Shown: positions 57,443 through 64,000 of the stretch, piece by piece | Layout of the letters: every line of letters starts with the position of its first letter | How positions within the stretch are numbered: the first letter of the stretch is position 1 | Source: Bacteroidota bacterium | GTDB taxonomy: Bacteria > Bacteroidota > Bacteroidia > AKYH767-A > OLB10 | Reading direction: 5' to 3' | Assembly: GCA_016721435.1 (NCBI GenBank) | Contig: JADKIC010000008.1 | Span: 71,457-135,456, forward strand | DNA length: 64,000 nucleotides | Translations under genes and position numbers: made by a program | Notes under the pieces: generated by a model | Told to the model about the DNA's origin: nothing | Seen by the model: only the letters and a program-made list of their open reading frames with translations | Database searches by the model: none

Positions 57443-57940
57443 ATGCAAATGCTAAAATGGTGCTGTGCGGCAGGAATTCTCCTGTTCGCTTCAGCTTGCT
57501 CCCCAAAAATACCATTTACTCAAGCAGTACGCGATCAGTATAAATTAACACCTGAAGAATTAAAGGGAATCCAGTTTTATCTATCCGATCCCATTGCTTT
57601 ACGCAAAGGAGAAGCAAATGAAAATCAAAAATCTACCGAGGATGGGAAATTGATCATTGAAAGTGGTAAAACCATTGATCAGGTGACAATAAAATCAAAT
57701 ACGGAAGGCGCTGTAGAAAGTATTCCGGATTTAAAAAGTATGACAGTTTCATTTGAAGAAGGTGCCGAAAAGTACCTCGTCTTTAGTAGTGTAAAAAGCA
57801 GGAATGGATTTTATTCCTTACAGGCTTTGAATTGGGAGAATGGCAGAGGCAAAGTGAGTTATGCCGGCCAGACATGGTATGCAAGCCCCGGTAGTGATCA
57901 GGCCATTCTTCTCTTTAAAATGAAGAGTATAAAAAGTTGA
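57443..57940 (+). CDS. Hypothetical lipoprotein
   Basis: A 165-residue protein with a lipoprotein signal: hydrophobic segment GILLFASAC with the lipobox cysteine near 19, followed by SPK. The mature part is mixed and hydrophilic (FYLSDPIALRKGEAN, NWENGRGKVSYAGQTWY near the end). No known domain is recognised. It is flanked by leftward genes on both sides and convergent with the EamA transporter, so it stands as a single-gene unit. Confidence 0.7.
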   Translation: MQMLKWCCAAGILLFASACSPKIPFTQAVRDQYKLTPEELKGIQFYLSDPIALRKGEANENQKSTEDGKLIIESGKTIDQVTIKSNTEGAVESIPDLKSMTVSFEEGAEKYLVFSSVKSRNGFYSLQALNWENGRGKVSYAGQTWYASPGSDQAILLFKMKSIKS

Positions 57941-57998
57941 GAGTCAATGAAAAGTAGCAAAAGGTCGTCGGGTAAATTAGTTCGCCTAAGAAGGGTTT

Positions 57999-58875
57999 TT
58001 AAGAGCTAGTCTCGTGTCTTTTTAATGTAAAATATCCGTGCGTAGCGACCGATAGTAAAATGATGCCACTGCCGATATAAAATTCTATACCCATCGATTC
58101 ATGTTCGTTGAATAGAATTATAGCCAGAATGATGCTATACAGTGGTTCAAGGTTAACACTGAGGTTCATGGTGAATGCATCAATTTTCTGAAGTGCATAA
58201 AGTGAAATGGTGAAGGCAAATGTGGTACATACCACACTCAATAATAGCAGATAGATCAGATCCAAGAAGCCGGGTAATTCAAATTGACTTTCGTTAATGA
58301 TAAACCATACCGGCAGCATTAGGGTGAGTAATAAAAACCCTGTACCCAGCTCATAAAAGGTAATGATTTCCGGAGGGATGGTATTACTGATTCTCTTATT
58401 AAGAATAGTAAACAAAGAGGCCAGAAAGGCACTGGCAATAGATAGCAAAATTCCTTTAAGGTAAAATTGCTGCACAGAAAAATAATGTAAATACCAACAA
58501 TAACAGCTAACCTGGTGAGGATTTCCGGTACTTTAGGTTTTTTGCCATGTAGTAGCGGATCAAGTATAGCAGTGAATAAAGCTACGCTGGAAAAGCAGGA
58601 GATGGCAATGGATACATTCGATGCTTTTATCGCCCCATAAAAGGTGATCCAATGGAGTGTTATTAAAAACCCTATTGTGACAATTTGCAAAAATTGTTTT
58701 TTGGGGAGAAGCCGCATTTTTGAAGTGGCAAATAAAAATATTCCCGTGGCAATTGTACTCAACAACATTCTGTACCAAACCAGTAAACCCTCGTCGAGTA
58801 GAATGACTTTCCCCAGAATGGCTGTAAATCCCCAAAGCACAATAGCAAGGTGCATTTGGAGATAAGCTTTTGCAT
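57999..58875 (-). CDS. EamA/DMT-family transporter, two frameshifts
   Basis: A ten-helix drug/metabolite transporter of about 292 residues with two EamA repeats. The start MQKAYLQMHLAIVLWGFTAI is restored by one base in the T-run 58868-58871; without it the start at 58855 loses the first residues. The break at 58478-58482 is repaired by one base to read IIFSVQQFYLKGILLSIAS, joining both repeats. Substrate is unknown; family members export amino acids or metabolites. It lies next to maf in a leftward run. Confidence 0.82.
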
Positions 58876-58876
58876 T

Positions 58877-59464
58877 TTAGAAACGCATCAGATTATCGTA
58901 TAGCTCCTTTGTCGGTAAACCCACTACATTGTAAAATGAACCGAGAATATATTCAACACCTATCATCCCAATCCAATCTTGAATTCCATAAGCCCCGGCT
59001 TTATCAAGCGGAGAGAAATTTTGTAAATAATACTCAATTTCATTATCCTTTAAAGTCTTAAAGGATACATCTGTTTTTACAAAGAATGATTCTGATTTTT
59101 TGGAGGACATGATGCAAACACCGGTAACTACTGAATGCTTTCTGCCTGAAAGTAAACGCAACATACGTTCTGCATCTTTGATGTCAGTGGGTTTTCCTAA
59201 GATAAGTTCATCCACTGCTACAATGGTGTCCGATGTGATGACAATACCTCCGTCTCCAACATCCGCCTTATAAGCCAATGCTTTTTTTCTTGCTAAAAAC
59301 ATGGAAATATCCTCTCTTCTGAATTGCTCCGGATAGGTTTCATCAAAATCTTTCTTAATAATTTCGAAAGTCAGTCCGAGCTGTCTAAATAATTCTTCTC
59401 TTCTTGGAGATGCTGTCCCAAGGATTATTCGGGTACCTTCAAACTTTTTTGTAAGTGGATTCAT
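58877..59464 (-). CDS. maf: Maf family nucleotide pyrophosphatase
   Basis: A Maf/YhdE-type enzyme of 195 residues that hydrolyses non-canonical nucleoside triphosphates such as dTTP/UTP types. It has ILGTASPRREELFRQLG near the start, the catalytic-region pattern ITSDTIVAVDELILGKP near residue 75, and DKAGAYGIQDWIG near 150, all family marks. It is 8 bases after the UbiA gene in the same direction. The frame is intact. The precise substrate is not given by sequence. Confidence 0.93.
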   Translation of the reverse strand: MNPLTKKFEGTRIILGTASPRREELFRQLGLTFEIIKKDFDETYPEQFRREDISMFLARKKALAYKADVGDGGIVITSDTIVAVDELILGKPTDIKDAERMLRLLSGRKHSVVTGVCIMSSKKSESFFVKTDVSFKTLKDNEIEYYLQNFSPLDKAGAYGIQDWIGMIGVEYILGSFYNVVGLPTKELYDNLMRF

Positions 59465-59472
59465 TGTCTTAA

Positions 59473-60381
59473 CTAATTGAAACTGTAATTAAATACAGCA
59501 AGTGATATCGTGCCTGTAAACATAGTGATTTTAAGCCAAAAACTGGCTAATGAAAAATCAGATTTATTCTCTGCTTTTATCAGTAAATATATTATTCTTA
59601 ATAAAGGCAAATCAATTAACAGTACAATGTAAATGAATGGAATGAAACTTTCCCATTGTTTGCTAAGCACTTGAGCACTAATAAGAAATATTAAAACAAG
59701 TAAAGTGATCAACGTGGCAATCCATTTACCGGGTGTTTGTCCGATTTTATTTGCAAGAGTTGCACAACCGGCCTTGCGGTCACCGTCAATATCTTCGATG
59801 TCTTTAATGATTTCCCGGACTAACGTCAATAAAAAGGAAAAAAACATAAAAGCGCCAATGATTAACATGATGCCGGGATGTTCTTTTACAAAGGGTTCCG
59901 GGATGACTACAATGAAAACTACTGCGGCCGAAAGTAAAGCGATGATGATATTTCCTAAAACAGGAATGCACTTGTAAGATGTCGAGTAGAAGTACAGCAT
60001 TCCTGAAATGATCAGGTTGATGATGCCGAGATATGAATATCCTTTAATATAACTGAGATAAAAGCATAGAATACCTGTGAAACTTAGTAGCAAATACAGG
60101 TTCAGGGCACTGTCTTTTGTAATATGATTTCCAACAATCAATTGCTCCGGTTTATTGATCCTGTCAATTTTTTCATCTTCAATATCATTGATTACATATC
60201 CACCTGCTGCAATTAAAATGCAGGAACATGACAGCAGTACGAATTCAAAATCCGTCATCAGCAAGCCAAGTCCTTCCATCTCCAGAATGGGTTCCATTAA
60301 TGAGTAGCGAAGAAGGAATTGCAATAACCCTATGATGATAAGATTGGGCCAGCGAATTAATTTGAAGAAATGTACTACCAT
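59473..60381 (-). CDS. UbiA-family prenyltransferase (geranylgeranylglycerol-phosphate type)
   Basis: A membrane prenyltransferase of 302 residues with about nine TM helices. The two Mg-prenyl-diphosphate aspartate motifs are NDIEDEKIDRINKP (near 65) and DIEDIDGDRKAGC (near 195). Bacteroidota homologs are annotated as geranylgeranylglycerol-phosphate geranylgeranyltransferase; the true acceptor (quinone head, glycerol phosphate, other) is not proven. It lies between maf and the KdsC-like gene, an order seen in other genomes of the phylum. Frame intact. Confidence 0.85.
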   Translation of the reverse strand: MVVHFFKLIRWPNLIIIGLLQFLLRYSLMEPILEMEGLGLLMTDFEFVLLSCSCILIAAGGYVINDIEDEKIDRINKPEQLIVGNHITKDSALNLYLLLSFTGILCFYLSYIKGYSYLGIINLIISGMLYFYSTSYKCIPVLGNIIIALLSAAVVFIVVIPEPFVKEHPGIMLIIGAFMFFSFLLTLVREIIKDIEDIDGDRKAGCATLANKIGQTPGKWIATLITLLVLIFLISAQVLSKQWESFIPFIYIVLLIDLPLLRIIYLLIKAENKSDFSLASFWLKITMFTGTISLAVFNYSFN

Positions 60382-60405
60382 AGCGAAATTGAATTTTTTT
60401 TAGAA

Positions 60406-60914
60406 TTATTTCCACTCGCCTTTTAGAGTAAGTACCTGCTCAATTACATCTCTGACACAACCTTCTCCGCCTTTCTGTGGGGAAGTGTACTGACAAGCTG
60501 ATTTTATTTGATGCACAGCGTCTGAAGGACAAGTACGAACTCCACAGTGTTGAAGTACATTTAAATCAGGCATGTCGTCACCCATATAAAGAACTTCAGA
60601 GAATTTAACTTTATGCTTTACAAGTAAGTTTTCAAGTAATAAAAGTTTATTCTCAATCCCTATATGAACCTCATCTATACCTAATCGTCCCAGCCTTGTG
60701 GCAACACCCTCCGGAGTACTACCGCTGATGACGAAAATAAAATAGCCACTCCTCGCGGCCAGTTGCAATGCATAGCCATCTTTGATATTCATTCTGCGCA
60801 ACATGCTGCCATCTGCTTGAATCAACAGACTTCCATCAGTTAAAACACCATCGACATCAAAACAAAGCATCTGACTTGAGGCAATAACTCCTTGAAATTT
60901 TTACTATTTTCCAT
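60406..60914 (-). CDS. KdsC-type HAD phosphatase, one-base frameshift
   Basis: A HAD hydrolase of about 169 residues of the KdsC type (3-deoxy-D-manno-octulosonate 8-phosphate phosphatase group). The start MENSKNFKELLPQ at 60914 is in a neighbouring frame; one base in the A-run 60859-60862 restores FVFDVDGVLTDGSL with the catalytic aspartate pair DVD. Further motifs are VISGSTPEG (Ser) and YMGDDMPDLNVL (acidic motif), and a conserved lysine lies between. KDO-8-phosphate is the likely substrate but related sugar phosphates are possible. The 3' end reads GGEGCVRDVIEQVL. Confidence 0.85.
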
Positions 60915-60935
60915 ACGCTTCAAAATTACAAATGA

Positions 60936-62777
60936 TTATAACTTAAGAAAGGTAGAATAGAGCTTTTGTAGGAAAACTTTTCCATGCAGAAAATGGCTGC
61001 TATCCGTGTCATTGGTTTGCATCGAATACTGTTTAATATACTGCTTTTCTCCAAATAAATAGACAAAACGGTTATCTTCTTCCAGCCAGCCAAATCCTTT
61101 GTCATAGTTTAAATAGCTGCCTGAAGTGGTTTGCGTTCCTAATAAATCTCTGCTGAAGGTGTAATTAGTATGTTGTAAATGCAATTGTCGTAATAGGGTG
61201 GAGGCGATTTCATGTTGTCCTCCTTGTTTTGAAATTCGTCTTCCTCTTAAACTATCCATTAGGGCATTCCCATACCAAAGGAGTGGAATATGATAGCATG
61301 CCGGATCGTAGTAGTCGCGTTGCCGGGGCAAAATATGACCGTGATCTGCAGCAAAAACGAAGAGTGTATTGTCATACCATGCTTCCTTTTTCACTTTATT
61401 TATGAAATTCTTCAGACATTGGTCTGTATAAAAGGCAGCGTTGCGAAATTTATCAGGCTCACTCTTGCCTTCATTCAGTTGTTGCCCCGGTACTTCAAAC
61501 GGTTCATGTGTACTTAAAGTAAGTATCATACTGAAAAAGGGCTCTTTCCTGGTTTGAAAATCAACTGTCATTTTGTCGAATACATACTGATCATGGGCAC
61601 CCCATTTGCTGTTCATCTGGTTACTTTCAAAATCTTCCTTTCCGTGTATCTCCTGAAATTTACCCTCCAGTAAATAACTGTTCATATTAGCAAATCCCAA
61701 TTCACCACCATAATAAAAGGAAGTATGATATCCGGCATTCCTGAGATCTTCGCTAAGCATAGGCAATTTTCTGATTTTGTCTGAAAATCTGGAAATGCTG
61801 AAGTTGGGCAATGAGGGAAATCCACTGAGTATTGAAGGAAACATCTGATCTGTTCTTCTCCCACTGGAGTAAATGTTGGTAAAGAGTAGGCCGGAATCAC
61901 ATAGGCTGCTGAAAAATGGTGTAGTGTTTTTCTCTCCTCCCAAAGGTTCAATAATGTCGGCCGTCCAGCTTTCTAATACTATCAATACAATATTAGGGCG
62001 CGCATTTTTGATGATTTGTAATGAATCAATACCCGTAGTGAAAATAGAATTAAGTAAGTTTCGCCTGTTCCTCACTGTAAAATTTATAAGGATTTTTGTT
62101 GCTTTTACCTCTCTTAGCGATATTATTCATAAGATTCCACACGGATTATTAGCGGCATCGTTGATAGCGGAAACTTCAGAGAAATAAGAAGCACTTTCGT
62201 TAATCGGGATTTCCTGAATTCCTCCCCTTATTAGAATGGGAAGAAATGCTGCTGCCAAAAATGTGGGAATTGCGGATTTGGGAGGAACTCTAACGGCTGC
62301 TGTACTAACGACCCATTTAAAGTAAATGCGATTGAATACTAGATACAAGAATAGAATAAATCCGGTTCTTGTTAAAAGTTGTATGGTAGTCAACGATGCA
62401 AAAATTCCTTCAGTGTCTGCGAGAAAATCGAGCGCCCTGGCATTAATGAGCGTTCCCCAGGCGGAATAAACAGCATAGTTAGAAGTAATAATTAGTGAAA
62501 TGATAAATAAAACAAGATTGTTGAAAATATGTAAAAATCGATGTAACCACTTTTTACCACTGAGCAGAAATGAAATCCATAACAGTGTTGGTACAATTAG
62601 CAGGTAAGCAGAGGTGGAAAGGTCGAGTCGCAGACCATAAACAATTGTATAGGGCCATTCACTAAGGTCAGGATGATTTCCGATGGAAAATAGTAGAACT
62701 ATGAATCCACAGCGAGCAAGTAGAAAGAACAACATCCACATAGAAAATAGTCTGAATATAGTACGAAGGATTTTCAT
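60936..62777 (-). CDS. LTA synthase-family sulfatase-fold phosphoglycerol/phosphoethanolamine transferase, two frameshifts
   Basis: An inner-membrane alkaline-phosphatase-superfamily transferase of about 614 residues. Five TM helices fill about residues 1-200; the catalytic domain follows. Metal and nucleophile motifs are LIVLESWTADIIEP (acidic ligand), SGRRTDQMFPSIL (nucleophile threonine) and FAADHGHILPR (Asp-His ligands). Breaks lie near 62136-62143 (repair reads WNLMNNIAKRGKSNKN) and about 62050-62061 (one extra base; repair reads AKLLNSIFTTGIDS). Such enzymes add glycerol phosphate or phosphoethanolamine to envelope polymers or lipids. The donor is unknown. Confidence 0.83.
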
Positions 62778-62804
62778 GGCTAAGGGATAAATCTGCTGGT
62801 TTTC

Positions 62805-63533
62805 TCAATCATGGTCAATACTATTTCGAAAGAGTCCTTCTTGTGGAAACTCGTTTTTTGAACGGCAGAAATTTTTGAAATCACAGGGGTAAGGTTGATC
62901 ACAATGTTCTCCCATTTCTATCAATGGAGGAGTAGATGAGGTAAGCATCCACTTCATTTTTAGAATTTCTTCCTGAATATGATTTATTTCTTCCTTGCAA
63001 TATGCAGTAAGATCCGTCTCTTCAAAAATGGCCGACGGCATATTTGTGAAATCAGTTTCAGCTGCTTTCGATTTAAGTGTAATCAATAGGGCAGAGGATA
63101 CTTGAATTCCGGAGCCTGAAGTTGCGAAATATTGAAGCGCTAAATCTTCCAGATAGGTTTCGGAAATATAATTACGGCTTTTTACTTCTGCAATGTTCGA
63201 CTGTTGATCATCTTTAATGAGGATATCGCAATAGACAATTATCCGCTCATGCATGAATGCTGCTTCATAAAGTGTCGGGCATCCCTGTTCCATGAGCTGC
63301 CGGGTAATTTCAACACTTTCTTTATACCCATTAACATTTTTAGAAGAGGCATAGGTTCCGCCGGGATACAAAGCCCTGGCCTTAATTCCAATTTCATGGC
63401 CAATTTCGAATCGTGCTTTTCTTTCCGGAGGCAATGGATCCTTTGCAGAAGGGTATTTCTTATGAAGATATAATGCTTTCAGACATTGTCTTCCTTTTAT
63501 GTACCCTGTTTTGGAAAATAGTGGTTTGGTCAT
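62805..63533 (-). CDS. Cas4/RecB-like PD-(D/E)XK nuclease-domain protein
   Basis: A 242-residue protein with a RecB-like nuclease fold. Visible are the aspartate in IIVYCDILIK (near 110), the ExK motif in NIAEVKSR (near 122) and a C-terminal cysteine pair in CDQPYPCDFKNFC, like the iron-sulfur cysteines of Cas4/AddB-type nucleases; an N-terminal cysteine (RQCLKALYLHKKY) could complete the cluster. It resembles the DUF2779 N-terminal domain. No cas1/cas2 or CRISPR is nearby, so a DNA-repair role is more likely. It overlaps folP by four bases (ATGA). Confidence 0.75.
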   Translation of the reverse strand: MTKPLFSKTGYIKGRQCLKALYLHKKYPSAKDPLPPERKARFEIGHEIGIKARALYPGGTYASSKNVNGYKESVEITRQLMEQGCPTLYEAAFMHERIIVYCDILIKDDQQSNIAEVKSRNYISETYLEDLALQYFATSGSGIQVSSALLITLKSKAAETDFTNMPSAIFEETDLTAYCKEEINHIQEEILKMKWMLTSSTPPLIEMGEHCDQPYPCDFKNFCRSKNEFPQEGLFRNSIDHD

Positions 63534-64000
63534 GTTTGTTGGGCGCGAAAAGCTTCTGCTATTTTAATGCATTCCATTGCTTCTTTGGCATCATGAACTC
63601 TTAATAATTGAACACCTTTCATAAGTGCTAAAGTATTTAACACACTCGTTCCGTTTAATGCGTTTGCAGAGGAAGTCCCCAATACTTTATTGATCATCGA
63701 TTTACGGGAGAATCCGGCAAGAACAGGACAATCTAATTGATGCAGGAGCTCGATATGGGCTAGAATGCGGTAATTATCTGCCAGACTTTTGCCAAATCCA
63801 AATCCGGGATCAACAATAATATCTTTTACACCCGCTAGTCGTAAAGAATAAATTTTCTTTTGAAAATATAAAAGTAGCTCTTCTATTACATCTGAGTAAA
63901 CGGGAGCATTTTGCATGTTTTCAGGAACACCCTTCATATGCATCAGTATGTAGGGAACCTTTAACCGGGCAACTGTATTGAACATTTCCTTATCCAGTTC
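63530..64000 (-). CDS. folP: Dihydropteroate synthase, C-terminal part (5' end outside window)
   Basis: The C-terminal 157 residues of dihydropteroate synthase, which joins para-aminobenzoate to dihydropterin pyrophosphate in folate synthesis. The frame is open to the right edge. Visible motifs are PYILMHMKGVPENMQ, IIVDPGFGFGKSLADNYRIL (the second pterin-binding motif) and VLAGFSRKSMINKVLG (the Arg/Lys loop). Its stop overlaps the start of the nuclease gene as ATGA at 63530-63533. Confidence 0.92.
   Translation of the reverse strand, partial: ELDKEMFNTVARLKVPYILMHMKGVPENMQNAPVYSDVIEELLLYFQKKIYSLRLAGVKDIIVDPGFGFGKSLADNYRILAHIELLHQLDCPVLAGFSRKSMINKVLGTSSANALNGTSVLNTLALMKGVQLLRVHDAKEAMECIKIAEAFRAQQT

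Overview
The window comes from a Bacteroidota chromosome, probably an environmental member of the phylum related to the Chitinophagales, Sphingobacteriales or Flavobacteriales; I cannot place it more finely. The evidence is a type IX secretion system (T9SS) plug protein, TamL, T9SS-type sorting tails, SprB-like repeats, GIN-domain and DUF1361 proteins, perfect TAnnTTTG -7 boxes and low GC. No phage, transposase or CRISPR array was seen.

Layout. 1-3.9 kb: the end of a phosphohexomutase, a cysteine desulfurase and a secreted adhesin-like protein. 3.9-28.2 kb: one long leftward exopolysaccharide/capsule locus with export (Wza, Wzc), flippase, polymerase, at least five glycosyltransferases, an AsnB-type amidotransferase, a formyltransferase-like/propeller fusion, acetyl- and sulfotransferases, a deacetylase, a two-domain oxidoreductase and two nucleotidyltransferase-fold proteins. 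The sulfotransferase is the only gene of the locus on the plus strand. 28.4-37.7 kb: the phenylacetate degradation genes paaABCD and paaG-paaH-ogt-paaI-paaJ, interrupted by a leftward T9SS cargo gene and icd. 37.7-43.2 kb: a signalling block of a receiver-kinase, a CheR methyltransferase and a large three-receiver hybrid kinase. 43.6-52.7 kb: envelope and translation genes (TamL, rRNA/tRNA methyltransferase, ApaG, T9SS plug, ABC-F, GIN lipoprotein, PagL-like deacylase). 52.7-56.1 kb: MazG, PAP2 phosphatase, peroxiredoxin and a T9SS cargo protein. 56.2-56.4 kb: two tRNA-Leu genes. 56.6-64 kb: DUF1361, a lipoprotein, an EamA transporter, Maf, a UbiA prenyltransferase, a KdsC-like phosphatase, an LTA-synthase-like phosphoglycerol transferase, a Cas4/RecB-like nuclease and folP.

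Quality warning. Many genes are split by one-base indels, mostly one base missing from an A/T run. By hand I count about 26 in the 24-kb exopolysaccharide locus and about 16 in the other 40 kb. Joining the frames restores conserved protein ends and ATGA/TGATG gene overlaps, so most look like uncorrected sequencing errors. Split genes are given here as single genes with the indel position stated.

The most unusual non-coding features are two arrays of degenerate 7-bp repeats (TTAATTC family), each supplying the stop codon of a leftward gene, and an inverted CACTAAG repeat that forms the C-terminal tail of an acetyltransferase.
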